64,000 nucleotides of DNA from Mojavia pulchra JT2-VF2 (GCA_019359325.1 JAHHHN010000005.1:310001-374000); one strand, 5' to 3'; positions 29,550-37,743 are shown, counted from the first letter of the stretch. Program-made: numbers and translations. Notes: a model not told the origin generated them from the sequence alone.

Positions 29550-30101
29550 TTATTTTTCCATATTGAGTGATTTTACCATCCACAGGGATTGGGTTTGATA
29601 ACCAAGTTGATTGTAAAGATTTAATGCTGGTTGATTTGATTGAAATACTTGTAAACCAATCTGGCGATCGCCTCTTTGAGTTGCCCAATTTTCTACATAT
29701 TTCATCAAAGCTGTACCAATACCCCGCCGCCGATGTTCTGGCACAACATACAAAAGAAAGATGTGAGCATGGCGACTTCCTCCCACCTGATCTATGGCAT
29801 TTCCTACCCACAGGCAAGCAATGGGAGAAGTGGGGGAGGAGGAAGACGCGGGGACGGGGGGACAAGGGGACACGGAGAAAGAACTCTCGGTGTCTTCTTC
29901 CCTTACTTCCTTATCTACCCACCACAACGGCGTTTTACTAGAGAAGTATTGCTCGACTGTTTGCGCTAAGTGAGAAAAATCCGCCTGTGGAAAAATATCC
30001 TGGTAACTTCGTTGCATGAACTTTACCAGTAGCGATCGCTCCAGGGCAGAGCCAAGGCGAATATTATACCCAGGTAGCAGTTGCTCAGGCACTTTTGACA
30101 C
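29550..30101 (-). CDS. GNAT-family N-acetyltransferase with a low-complexity insertion
   Basis: 183 residues. The acetyl-CoA binding motif A is clear (LYVVPEHRRRGIGTALMKYVENWA, about 120-143), followed by GLQVFQSNQPALNLYNQLGYQ. Acyl acceptor unknown. Between WWVDKEV and IACLWVGNAIDQ about 30 residues (EEDTESSFSVSPCPPVPAS...) interrupt the fold; they are encoded by a G-rich/C-rich short tandem tract like those in intergenic regions of this window (29815-29890). Start is GTG at 30101. It lies 11 bases downstream of the 54-residue membrane protein gene, same strand, so probably cotranscribed. Confidence 0.85.
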   Translation of the reverse strand: MSKVPEQLLPGYNIRLGSALERSLLVKFMQRSYQDIFPQADFSHLAQTVEQYFSSKTPLWWVDKEVREEDTESSFSVSPCPPVPASSSSPTSPIACLWVGNAIDQVGGSRHAHIFLLYVVPEHRRRGIGTALMKYVENWATQRGDRQIGLQVFQSNQPALNLYNQLGYQTQSLWMVKSLNMEK

Positions 30102-30112
30102 TCATTTTTGAG

Positions 30113-30277
30113 TTAACTCACTGAAATATTGGGTGGAACAATCACCCCTACCTCTTCAATTGGCGCAGGGGCTGCCATATCTGAGGGTAAAAAGATACGG
30201 GCGCTGACTGCGACTAAAGCAAACATGAATACCAGCACTACGAGCAAAGGAGCAATGTATTGACGAAAAATAGCCAT
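30113..30277 (-). CDS. 54-residue single-span membrane protein
   Basis: Short gene: ATG at 30277, TAA at 30113. Sequence begins MAIFRQYIAPLLVVLVFMFA, giving one hydrophobic helix at about 8-31, then IFLPSDMAAPAPIEEVGVIVPPNISVS on the other side. The clean frame, hydrophobic pattern and 11-base spacing to the GNAT start support a real gene. I do not recognise the family; small single-helix proteins of this sort in cyanobacteria include photosystem assembly or subunit proteins, but there is no evidence for that here. Confidence 0.7.
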   Translation of the reverse strand: MAIFRQYIAPLLVVLVFMFALVAVSARIFLPSDMAAPAPIEEVGVIVPPNISVS

Positions 30278-30389
30278 ATATGGATTGCAAGGAGCTAGAA
30301 ATCTTTTTCTGAAAACTAGCTATAGATTTGTAAAGTTTTCTTGGTTTATTTTAGCGATGTTCTGGGTATAGCAAACACAAGGTTAGCGC

Positions 30390-30455
30390 CGATTGCGAAG
30401 CGCAGCGTCGTTACCGACGATTGCGAAGCGCAGCGTCGTTAGCGCCGATCGCGCT
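30390..30455. repeat. two 28-bp palindromic repeat units at the 3' end of a small membrane-protein gene
   Basis: The unit CGATTGCGAAGCGCAGCGTC starts at 30390 and again at 30418 (period 28), bounded by TTAGCGCCGAT-type ends on both sides. The right end runs into the coding sequence that finishes at 30439 and supplies its final residues (ERDRR) and stop codon. Confidence 0.7.
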
Positions 30456-30843
30456 CCAAATCATCAAGTACTCGCTCAAAATACCAATTCTCCTGCATTC
30501 CAGGATAATTTTGCTTGGCCTGCTCAACTAACCGTTCGGCAGCTTCTATGTCACCATCTAACCTCCTGATTAGCCGATTTTTGATATCGCTATCAGAGAG
30601 AAATTCTTCTGCTGACTGGTTTGATATCCTGCCGTTGAACGACTGGGACTGCTCTCTCCGCAATTGCCAAAATAAAACGTAATAAAGTGTGCCAAAAATT
30701 AAAATCAGGCTGAGTGTTCCTAAAAAAGTTAAGAGGTTAAAGCCCAAAAATCCTAAAACTAACTGTGAGAGAACGTAGCCCAGTAACAGTCCAGTGAGCA
30801 AGAGGATAAATGTGCCGACAACAATAACTATTTGGTTTCCCAT
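30439..30843 (-). CDS. two-helix membrane protein of unknown function
   Basis: 134 residues: two hydrophobic helices (about 4-30 and 32-60) and a soluble C-terminal half, IKNRLIRRLDGDIEAAERLVEQAKQNYPG and WYFERVLDDLERD, that is helical and charged. I do not recognise a named family. Its start codon lies 16 bases inside the end of the AmpG-like gene, so it is translated from the same mRNA. The last residues and stop come from a palindromic repeat (30390-30455), so the ancestral C-terminus may have been different. Confidence 0.7.
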   Translation of the reverse strand: MGNQIVIVVGTFILLLTGLLLGYVLSQLVLGFLGFNLLTFLGTLSLILIFGTLYYVLFWQLRREQSQSFNGRISNQSAEEFLSDSDIKNRLIRRLDGDIEAAERLVEQAKQNYPGMQENWYFERVLDDLERDRR

Positions 30844-32120
30844 AAATCCTCTTCTTCATCATCAAGTCCTGGTCTAGAAATTCCCACTGGTTGAGGGTTC
30901 CAGGGGGCAAATACTGGCAACAGGAGTAGTCCTGGCACGGCAGCAACGATGGTAATTATAAAAAATACTGGCCAACCTGTGCTTTGTGCGATCGCCCCAC
31001 CTGGAGATGCCAGAATATCGCGGCTGACAGCCATCAAGCTAGAAAGCAAAGCATACTGAGTCGCAGAAAACTTTTGGTTACAAAGACTCATTAGAAAGGC
31101 CACAAAGGCTGCTGTCCCTAAACCACCGCAGAACTGTTCTATGTTGATCGCCAGAACCAGAGCTTGGTAGTTTTTACCTGTATAAGCTAGAGTCAAGTAA
31201 GCAAAATTACTTAAAGCTTGCAGGATGCCAAACACCCAAAGTGACCGATTGATGCCAATCCTACTCAAAATCGCACCACCTGCCAGTGCCCCAACAATGG
31301 TAGCAATTAATCCCATACCTACCTGAATTGCTCCAATATCGGTTTTAGTGAAACCAACTTGTAGCAAAAAGGGCGTGGTCATATTGCTCAGTAAGGCATC
31401 ACCCAGTTTGTAGAGGGTAATGAACAAAAGAACAAAAAGGGCTTGGATCACTCCTTGACGCTGGAAAAATTCACTAAAGGGTAAGATGACGGCATCGGTT
31501 AACGAGGCTGGAGGGCTAATTTCCTTTGGTTCCGGTGCTAACAAGGTGGCAAAAATCCCAATCACCATTGTACCTGCCATAAACAAATAAACTGATGACC
31601 AGGGCATTCTATCAGCAAGTATCAATGCTAAAGCACCTGATACTAACAGGGCAATGCGATAACCCAAGATGAAAACTGCTGCCCCAGCGCCCATTTCTAG
31701 TTTTTCCAAAACGTCGGTGCGGTAGGCATCAACAGCAATATCTTGAGTTGCACTCAAAAAGGCAATGACTATAGCGTTAATGGCTAGCAGCTGTAATGCT
31801 TGTTTGGGTTGCTGGAATCCCATGATGGCGATCGCAACTACTAAGGCCAGCTGCATCACAATTAACCAACCCCGCCGCCGCCCCAAAAATGGCATAGTGA
31901 ATCTATCGAGAAACGGCGACCAAAGAAACTTTAACGAGTAAGGCAAACTGGCGAGGCTAAACCACCCAATGGCTGCCAAATCCACCTTTTCTATAGTCAT
32001 CCAAGCTTTCAAGGTATTACCAATTAATAACAACGGTAAACCAGATGAAAACCCTAGTAATAATAAAGCCGCCATCTTGCGGCTACCGAACAGTTGCAGC
32101 AGCGATCGCACTGGATTCAT
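30828..32120 (-). CDS. ampG: AmpG-like MFS permease
   Basis: 430 residues with about twelve membrane helices. N-terminal SRKMAALLLLGFSSGLPLLLIGNTLKAWM and FDRF-type loop (FLDRFTMPFLGRRRGW) are typical of AmpG, the proton-linked importer of anhydro-muropeptides in peptidoglycan recycling. The start at 32120 (MNPVRSLLQLFG) was chosen over an upstream frame because the additional 43 residues come from a GC-rich repeat tract. Downstream it overlaps the small membrane-protein gene. In cyanobacteria the substrate has not been shown, so 'AmpG-like' is safer. Confidence 0.85.
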   Translation of the reverse strand: MNPVRSLLQLFGSRKMAALLLLGFSSGLPLLLIGNTLKAWMTIEKVDLAAIGWFSLASLPYSLKFLWSPFLDRFTMPFLGRRRGWLIVMQLALVVAIAIMGFQQPKQALQLLAINAIVIAFLSATQDIAVDAYRTDVLEKLEMGAGAAVFILGYRIALLVSGALALILADRMPWSSVYLFMAGTMVIGIFATLLAPEPKEISPPASLTDAVILPFSEFFQRQGVIQALFVLLFITLYKLGDALLSNMTTPFLLQVGFTKTDIGAIQVGMGLIATIVGALAGGAILSRIGINRSLWVFGILQALSNFAYLTLAYTGKNYQALVLAINIEQFCGGLGTAAFVAFLMSLCNQKFSATQYALLSSLMAVSRDILASPGGAIAQSTGWPVFFIITIVAAVPGLLLLPVFAPWNPQPVGISRPGLDDEEEDLWETK

Positions 32121-32204
32121 AATTTCGAGGTTTCTCCTCACCTCTGACGAATTGCAGTTATATTGCCACAGCTGTTGTATGATTTCACGCCAATATGCAA
32201 AATG

Positions 32205-32663
32205 GGGGCTGGGGATTGGGGAAAAGGGGAGGGGGAGACAAGGGGACAAGGGGACAAGGGGAAGGGGGAGTGGACAGTTTGAGGTTCAAAGCTTGGATTA
32301 TTGTGTTCTGAACTCGAAGTGTCGAGTAAAAAGCTCAGATTGTCGTTTTCTGAACTCGAAGTGTCGAGTAAAAAGCTCGGATGGTCGTGTTCTGAACTTG
32401 ACGTGTCGAGTAAAAAGCTCGGATTGTCGTGTTCTGAACTTGAAGAACGAGTAAAAAGCTCGGATTGTCGTGTTCCGAACTCGAAGTGTCGAGTAAAAAG
32501 CTCGGATTGTCGTGTTCTGAACTTGAAGTGTCGAGTAAAAAGCTCGGATTGTCGTGTTCTGAACTTGAAGAACGAGTATCTAAGCTTAAACTGTCTCCTT
32601 CCCCCTGCTCCCTGCTCCCTGCTCTCCTGCTTTTCCTCCTTGCCCCCCATGCCCCATGCCCAA
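32205..32663. repeat. 42-bp tandem array (seven units) framed by purine and pyrimidine tracts
   Basis: A G-rich tract (32205-32270, GGGGACAAGG repeats) is followed by seven units of a 42-bp repeat (32301-32590; unit 4 is 41 bp) and then a C/T-rich tract (32590-32660, CTCCCTGCTCC repeats). Each full unit contains ACTCGAAGTGTCGAGT, a 6-bp stem hairpin. GACAGTTT...AAGCTT at 32273-32292 is matched inversely by AAGCTTAAACTGTC at 32582-32595, so the array sits in an inverted-repeat frame. Because 42 is a multiple of three, several frames stay open on both strands; I regard them as non-coding. It separates ampG from the methyltransferase gene. Confidence 0.85.
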
Positions 32664-34115
32664 TTAAACTTGATAAACCTGATGCCCCTTGATTTCCACC
32701 CCATGTGCAGCGAGACATTTTTCCCAACCTTCACGGGTGCCAATATTACTTTTTTGCTTAAGCAGCCCTAATTGTTGTTCTTGTTGGGTGAGTTTAGCAA
32801 ATTCTTCGTAAAGCGGGTAGTTGGGTGTGACAAAGGTTTCTTTACGATGCAGAATTGGGGGATTTGTTCTGGTTTGGTAGTCGCGGTGAGTGATTTTTAA
32901 AGTAATAAAATCAATAATGATGCTGGCTTTTAAGGCGGGATGGGGGTCTGTGTCAAAGTCAGGATAAAACAGATAGCAGATTTGCGGTTTATCGGTGCAA
33001 TATTTGATGAGAGTTGCACCATCGACACGTCCAATGGTGCGGCTGGCGCAACCTTCATAAATTCGTAACAAGGCATCGAGTTCTGCAAGCGCCGAAACAT
33101 GGACATACAAAGCGCCACGGGTATGTTTACCAATTTTGCTTTTTTCGCAGGCAGTTTGTACAACTCTAGGTTGACCTAAGCTCAAAAGTTTTTGGTCAGC
33201 GACTGCACAAACTTCTTCATAGCTACCAAAGAAAGCTTTGATATCGTGACGCATTTCTGGGGCTAGTTTATGCCATGCCGGACGTTGATCGAAGTGGCTG
33301 AGAGCGAGGTAAACTTGAATGTCGAGAGAGCGACGATAGGCGATCGCATCCCATTCTGCTTCGTCGGTAGCTTGCAAAATTACGCCAAATGCACGGCGGA
33401 AGTTACCAAATTCGCTCAGTAGTTCTTGTTCATTGCTCAATTCACCTTTGACTGGTAATCTGCCGCGTTTGGTGAAAAAAGCCATCAATGGTGCGAGTAG
33501 TTCTTGATAATCTTCAAACCGCTTGCTGGGGATGCGGACTCTGGGAGTAGAACTTCGAGAAAAGAAGCGAATAGCTTTGTAATTTTCTTTTTCAGTTTCA
33601 TCTCGAAATATGAAGTAGACGCCTAAAGCTACGGGTACAGCATCTACATTCAGGACTTCATCAATGTAAGTTTTGAGTTCTTCTTGTTCGTAATATTTCT
33701 GAAAAGTATTGCGACGGGTAACAATGCCATCGCTGTAAGCTAATTGTGTTTTACTGGGAGCGTTAATTAGAATTTGAGCGGCGACAATTAAGACTTTGCG
33801 GGTAAGTTCCCAAGCTTTAATTAAGCTTTCGCGGCGTTCTTGGGGATCTTCAATGACGTTGAGGACATAACCCAAGTTGACAACATCGGCGGGGGCGATC
33901 GCAGCATCAGGATAATAATAAGGATCCCAGCCTGCGCTAGTGTAACCTAAGTTTGCCACGCGCTGGACATCACCACCGTAACCGCAACCGTAGTCAAAAA
34001 ACGTAGTATCTTGATTGATGATTGCCGATTCTATGGCCAATCGCACAGGACGAGATATATCATTGCGGGCGATCGCAGCTCTGTGACGCTCAATTTCTAC
34101 ATAGCTCTCTAACAT
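32664..34115 (-). CDS. DNA phosphorothioation-associated putative methyltransferase
   Basis: 483 residues. N-terminal SAM-dependent methyltransferase fold: FFDYGCGYGGDVQRVANLGY (motif I, about 38-57) and VVNLGYVLNVIED (about 78-90). The long C-terminal part (YEEVCAVADQKLLSLGQPRVVQT, LYVHVSALAELDALLRIYEGCA) is typical of TIGR04096, a family that co-occurs with dnd genes. Substrate not established: it may methylate DNA or another target. Last gene of the dndC-side minus-strand group, 72 bases after dndE, with a hairpin (34146-34172) between them. Its 3' end borders the 42-bp repeat array. Confidence 0.88.
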   Translation of the reverse strand: MLESYVEIERHRAAIARNDISRPVRLAIESAIINQDTTFFDYGCGYGGDVQRVANLGYTSAGWDPYYYPDAAIAPADVVNLGYVLNVIEDPQERRESLIKAWELTRKVLIVAAQILINAPSKTQLAYSDGIVTRRNTFQKYYEQEELKTYIDEVLNVDAVPVALGVYFIFRDETEKENYKAIRFFSRSSTPRVRIPSKRFEDYQELLAPLMAFFTKRGRLPVKGELSNEQELLSEFGNFRRAFGVILQATDEAEWDAIAYRRSLDIQVYLALSHFDQRPAWHKLAPEMRHDIKAFFGSYEEVCAVADQKLLSLGQPRVVQTACEKSKIGKHTRGALYVHVSALAELDALLRIYEGCASRTIGRVDGATLIKYCTDKPQICYLFYPDFDTDPHPALKASIIIDFITLKITHRDYQTRTNPPILHRKETFVTPNYPLYEEFAKLTQQEQQLGLLKQKSNIGTREGWEKCLAAHGVEIKGHQVYQV

Positions 34116-34145
34116 AAGAGCATTTACGATTTTTAAAGGATGTAG

Positions 34146-34172
34146 GGTGTGTTAGCGGCAGCATAACGCACC
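34146..34172. repeat. dispersed hairpin repeat between dndE and the methyltransferase gene
   Basis: GGTGTGTTA / TAACGCACC pairs over nine positions (one G-U) around a 9-base loop, preceded by GTAG. It belongs to the GTAGGGTG...-type repeats that also occur at 37317-37341. It could trim or attenuate the polycistronic message. Confidence 0.55.
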
Positions 34173-34187
34173 ATGATTTATATCCTG

Positions 34188-34574
34188 TCAATCTTTCACC
34201 GCTAATTCAATTAAATCTTCAATTTTCTTGATATTTGGATCGCCTGCTAAGTAACCAATTCCTCGATGCAAATGTAGGCGAAATTGGGTAGCTAGGGTTT
34301 CTTTATCGGTGGGATAGCCGTCATTGTGACAGCGTTGCTTGAGGGCTAGGAGAAGGATATCAGACATTTCGCCGCCAAAGACGCGCCAAGTCAATTCGAC
34401 GTTGCTATCTTGGGGAATGGGTACGGGTGAGGGTGGAGTTGGTTCTGCTAGGGAACGACAAAATGCCCATCGGCATAATATATTCCATTGATCGATTTTT
34501 GTGCTGCGTCGGAGTTTGAGCAGTTGGTCTTTGGCTGTTTGGGAAAGTTTAATTCTTTCAATTGGCGATTCCAT
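34188..34574 (-). CDS. dndE: DNA sulfur modification protein DndE
   Basis: 128 residues, the usual size. Family pattern IERIKLSQTAKDQLLKLRRSTKIDQWNILCRWAF followed by WRVFGGEMSDILLLALKQR and FRLHLHRGIGYLAGD is clear. DndE binds nicked dsDNA and works with DndC and DndD when sulfur replaces a non-bridging oxygen in the DNA backbone. Here it is separated from dndD by a toxin-antitoxin pair, an arrangement not typical of compact dndCDE operons. Confidence 0.93.
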   Translation of the reverse strand: MESPIERIKLSQTAKDQLLKLRRSTKIDQWNILCRWAFCRSLAEPTPPSPVPIPQDSNVELTWRVFGGEMSDILLLALKQRCHNDGYPTDKETLATQFRLHLHRGIGYLAGDPNIKKIEDLIELAVKD

Positions 34575-34621
34575 AATTTTTATAAATAAAGAGTTTTATC
34601 CAGAATTAAATTAATTTTTGT

Positions 34622-34969
34622 TTATAAACCTAAACAGTAGCGAACCGCAGTTTCTACTTCCACCATTTTTGAGCCAGAAAGCTTACCTGATGGGTCAGTA
34701 GGAAAACGGTTTGGATCTAAAGAACGAATTTGAAAACATAAGAATACTGTTTCGATAGGCAATCCGCTGTCGCTTGAAAAGACTCGTATATTGGTGGGAT
34801 AATCGCGCTTAATATTTGTACCTTTTGTACCTACAACTACAGTCACAACCAAAGGTAATTGATTGATAGCGTCTATAGATAAAACTAAAACGGGTCGTGT
34901 TCCTGCCTGTTCTCTACCCTGCACTGGATTAAGATTGACAAAATAAATTTGTCCTCTTTCGATACTCAC
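34622..34969 (-). CDS. MazF/PemK-family toxin
   Basis: 115 residues. Typical start IERGQIYFVNLNPVQGREQAGTRPVLVLS with the conserved Arg and later LPIETVFLCFQIRSLDPNRF (Thr/Ser-Gln region) identify an mRNA interferase of the MazF/PemK fold. GTG start at 34969, five bases after the upstream antitoxin stop codon, giving a typical antitoxin-toxin order. It lies 47 bases before dndE. It may stabilise the dnd island. Confidence 0.85.
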   Translation of the reverse strand: MSIERGQIYFVNLNPVQGREQAGTRPVLVLSIDAINQLPLVVTVVVGTKGTNIKRDYPTNIRVFSSDSGLPIETVFLCFQIRSLDPNRFPTDPSGKLSGSKMVEVETAVRYCLGL

Positions 34970-34974
34970 AATTT

Positions 34975-35217
34975 TTATAAACCATCAATTTCTGTAACAG
35001 AAAACTCACTATTTATAGAGGTAATTTCTGCCTGTATTTCCAAATCATTAGCCATTGCAGTTAGTTGTTCGTTCATATATTGCACATCAGTAAATTTTTC
35101 TGAGGTTTGTTTCTTTGCTTGCACTTGTTTAGTAATACGTTCTAAAAGCCATTCTAATTCTTCTAATGACAAAGTACGTAGGTCACGCTCTATTGCTTGT
35201 AAATGTGGAGATATCAT
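34975..35217 (-). CDS. putative antitoxin of the MazF-type toxin
   Basis: 80 residues from ATG 35217; the frame stays open to 35259 but the extra 14 residues overlap the dndD stop region and look untranslated. Charged and helical (LRTLSLEELEWLLERITKQVQAKKQ) with an acidic C-terminus, as expected of an antitoxin that wraps a MazF dimer. The identification rests on position, five bases upstream of the toxin, and size; no DNA-binding motif is recognisable with certainty. Confidence 0.7.
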   Translation of the reverse strand: MISPHLQAIERDLRTLSLEELEWLLERITKQVQAKKQTSEKFTDVQYMNEQLTAMANDLEIQAEITSINSEFSVTEIDGL

Positions 35218-35252
35218 AATTCTTTGCACACTCAAATTTGAAACGATATCTA

Positions 35253-37241
35253 CTACCAAAAATATTGATTTTCTACTACTGTTGTTTGACGAGTTGCTGA
35301 ATTATATTTTAAGAGGTATTCGCGGGCGATCGCTTCGTTTTCTCGCAGTGTCTCTACTTCTTTTTTACCGATTTCGGTGTCTGTGGAAAGCAGAATTACT
35401 TGATGGCTGGCGGCGGGAAAGTATTTTTCTACTAAGTTTTGGCGGTGGGAGGAGTCGAGTCTGCCGAGGGGCGTGTCGATTGCTACTGGTAGACGGAGTC
35501 CAGAGACTTTGGCTAGGCCCCAGAGGAAGGCGATCGCGAGTAGTTGCTTTTCCCCAGCAGACAAGCGATGTTTCGGGACTGGTTTACCATCAAAATCGAA
35601 AAGAGATAGGGCAAAGGTTTTAGTATCAATAGTGATGCTAGATACTAAATCTGATTTGTGCAGCAAATAGAGGAAATACTTTTTTACTTCCTCTTCTAAT
35701 TTATTGAGTTTTCGCAGAGTTAATTTTTCTCGAAAAACCTTAAGTGTTTCTTGAACTTTAGAGGCTGAGGTAATAATATGTTCTCTATTTTTATGTTTTA
35801 TATTTTTGTCAGTATAATCTTTTAATTCTTTTTTCGTAATTTCAATTACATCTATTAATGCTACTAATCTTTGCCGAATGCTTTCGTAATTTGCTTTAGC
35901 TTGTACAACTTCGTTTTGTGCTGTTTCCACAGCATAGCGCAGCTTTTGATAAGCTTCTGGTTCTGCTGCGGTTTGCACTTGTCTTTCTAACGTAATAATT
36001 TCTTCTTCTAGGTTTTTGAGATTAATCAACTGCTGTTTTGCTGTATTACGAGCGTTATGCAAATGATATCTTACATTATCTAATTGACTCAAACTTTCCT
36101 CATCGGCTAATAACCAAGGTAATTCAGCTTGGACTGAAATTGCATATAAATTATTTACATCTTCAGTTAAAAAAGATTGAATTTTATCGATTTCTTCTAA
36201 AGTAATAGCTAACTGATTTAGCCATTGAAGTAAGCGTTTATCTCGTTCAATCAAAACGTCTCTAGCCAGTTGTACTTGTTGAGTACGAAATTCATTTGAA
36301 CCCTGTGTTTGTACCTGACTCAATAAATTAGGAATTAAAGCCAAAGGTAAAATCTCAGCAGCTAATTCACCTAAAGACTTCCGAATTGTCTCTAATGCGG
36401 TAGTTTTTTCTTTTTTTTTCTCTTCAAGCTGACTGCGTTCTGCGGCGATTTTACCACCTTCAAATACAAATTTATCCAAGGCTTCTTGCTGTATAGTTTC
36501 TAATTCTTCAATTTTATTTTTTAACCTAGCTAATTCTTGTTCTGCTGCTTGATAATTTTCTTGCTGTTGTAATAACCTTTTTTCAATTTCTTCTAGGGTA
36601 TTTAAATCTTTGGTGTCAGCAAGTTCTTTACGCTTACGGTTGACCAAAACCTCTAAATCAAGTGCTAATTTATCAGGTAATTCTAGCCCTAAAAGTCCAC
36701 GAATAGCTTCAATTACAATTTGTGGCGGTGTTTCCTGTTCTGCAAGGTTTCTTACTTGTTCTCCATCGAATAGGAATAAATTAGAAATTCCTAACGGCAG
36801 AAGGTTTTCTATATAATCATCCCAAGTATTCATCAAAGATTCAACAGGCCAAGTATCGTCATCACCTAAAATTCCCAAGAAATCTTTACCATCTTTAGGA
36901 TTTTTTTCCCAAGTTCTAACAATACGATATTTTACTGGTTTATCTTCTTCAATGTGTTCAAATAATAGCTCAATTCGGGTCTTTTCAGCAGGATTAGATT
37001 TACTATTAACACATTGATTTAAAAAATCACTATAGCTCAGATTACCACGAGTAGAGCATTGGGCGCGTTGTCCATATAGTGCAAGACGAATAGCATCCAT
37101 GAGAGTTGTTTTCCCACCGCCATTCATACCGCCTAATAGGATAATTGGGCGAGGATTTCCTTCAGTTCTTGGGTCAAGATTTATTACTTGTCTGCCAGAG
37201 TAAGGGCCAAAATTTTGTAATACGAGTTCCAGAAATATCAT
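35253..37241 (-). CDS. dndD: DNA sulfur modification protein DndD (SMC-like ATPase)
   Basis: 662 residues, normal for DndD. Walker A GGMNGGGKTTLMDAI (about 36-50) with the N-terminal ILLG strand; long coiled coil (about 200-500); ABC signature HRLSAGEKQLLAIAFLWG and Walker B LPVAIDTPLGRLDS, then VILLSTDTEI. Unlike the ATPase at 57636 it has no CxC zinc hook. DndD hydrolyses ATP during phosphorothioation, probably remodelling DNA. Upstream lies a 73-residue hypothetical gene, and dndC lies further up with an oppositely oriented XRE gene between. Confidence 0.95.
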   Translation of the reverse strand: MIFLELVLQNFGPYSGRQVINLDPRTEGNPRPIILLGGMNGGGKTTLMDAIRLALYGQRAQCSTRGNLSYSDFLNQCVNSKSNPAEKTRIELLFEHIEEDKPVKYRIVRTWEKNPKDGKDFLGILGDDDTWPVESLMNTWDDYIENLLPLGISNLFLFDGEQVRNLAEQETPPQIVIEAIRGLLGLELPDKLALDLEVLVNRKRKELADTKDLNTLEEIEKRLLQQQENYQAAEQELARLKNKIEELETIQQEALDKFVFEGGKIAAERSQLEEKKKEKTTALETIRKSLGELAAEILPLALIPNLLSQVQTQGSNEFRTQQVQLARDVLIERDKRLLQWLNQLAITLEEIDKIQSFLTEDVNNLYAISVQAELPWLLADEESLSQLDNVRYHLHNARNTAKQQLINLKNLEEEIITLERQVQTAAEPEAYQKLRYAVETAQNEVVQAKANYESIRQRLVALIDVIEITKKELKDYTDKNIKHKNREHIITSASKVQETLKVFREKLTLRKLNKLEEEVKKYFLYLLHKSDLVSSITIDTKTFALSLFDFDGKPVPKHRLSAGEKQLLAIAFLWGLAKVSGLRLPVAIDTPLGRLDSSHRQNLVEKYFPAASHQVILLSTDTEIGKKEVETLRENEAIAREYLLKYNSATRQTTVVENQYFW

Positions 37242-37316
37242 TATCTATATCTATATTTAACCCGTGCTAGTGGGTTTGTTTGTGTAAATGCGATTTCTAA
37301 TCGCCGAGAATTTTCT

Positions 37317-37341
37317 GTAGGGTGTGCATTGCCCACCCTAC
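37317..37341. repeat. GTAGGGTG hairpin repeat upstream of dndD
   Basis: GTAGGGTG (37317-37324) and CACCCTAC (37334-37341) form an 8-bp perfect stem. It belongs to the same dispersed family as 34146-34172. It lies between the 73-residue gene and dndD. Confidence 0.5.
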
Positions 37342-37399
37342 CATATTTTTCATTAGTTGAAGTCTAGTCAGTTTGTCAGAATGTGCCTAGTTAAAATAC

Positions 37400-37621
37400 T
37401 CATGACTTCACAGGGATAGAACTAGGTAATAAAGGACTCCATTCGTTAACTTGGGCGAAACCAAGTTTGTATAAAGTCAGAATTGTGTTGTTAATACCTC
37501 TTTTAGAACCATAAATTACTACTTTTACAGACTCTCTATCCGGCATTGTTTCTGTAGAATCTTTGGTGGAAACAAGCGGCGCGGTGGTTTGAAAAGTCTC
37601 TGCCACAAAGCTTTTAATCAT
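37400..37621 (-). CDS. small conserved cyanobacterial protein, 73 residues
   Basis: Central pattern SVKVVIYGSKRGINNTILTLYKLGFAQVNEWSPLLP resembles small proteins I recall in several cyanobacteria, without a known function. A beta-alpha pattern suggests a small soluble fold. It is divergent from the XRE gene at 37744; the 120 bp between holds two palindromic operator-like sites. It may be the target, or partner, of that regulator. Confidence 0.65.
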   Translation of the reverse strand: MIKSFVAETFQTTAPLVSTKDSTETMPDRESVKVVIYGSKRGINNTILTLYKLGFAQVNEWSPLLPSSIPVKS

Positions 37622-37653
37622 TGAAATTTACCTGTTTGTTAGTAAGCTGTTTT

Positions 37654-37706
37654 GTTGCCGATAGGTAACTAAACTATCTTACACCTTGTAGTTACCGATC
37701 GGTAAC
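37654..37706. promoter_or_regulatory. two operator-like palindromes in a divergent promoter
   Basis: A perfect 16-bp palindrome GTTACCGATCGGTAAC at 37691-37706 and a near copy GTTGCCGATAGGTAAC at 37654-37669, centres 37 bases apart. They lie between the 73-residue gene (start 37621, minus) and the XRE gene (start 37744, plus). Spacing and symmetry fit a dimeric repressor controlling both genes; the regulator is not identified. Confidence 0.65.
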
Positions 37707-37743
37707 ATTTACTCTGTTAGAAGCCTTTGACACAATCAAAGGC

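Noticed and set aside
32120-32249. 43-residue N-terminal extension of the AmpG-like protein
   Set aside because: Encoded by the G-rich tandem tract; the family start is at MNPVRSLLQLFG.
32301-32590. Possible CRISPR array
   Set aside because: The whole 42-bp unit is repeated with no unique spacers, and no cas genes are nearby.
32301-32771. Several overlapping open frames on both strands in the 42-bp repeat region
   Set aside because: The repeat period is a multiple of three, so frames stay open mechanically. The products are pure repeats (for example VSSKKLGLSCSELE) with no family resemblance.
34949-35623. 224-residue plus-strand ORF over the toxin-antitoxin and dndD
   Set aside because: Antisense to clearly recognisable genes; low-complexity sequence without domain resemblance.
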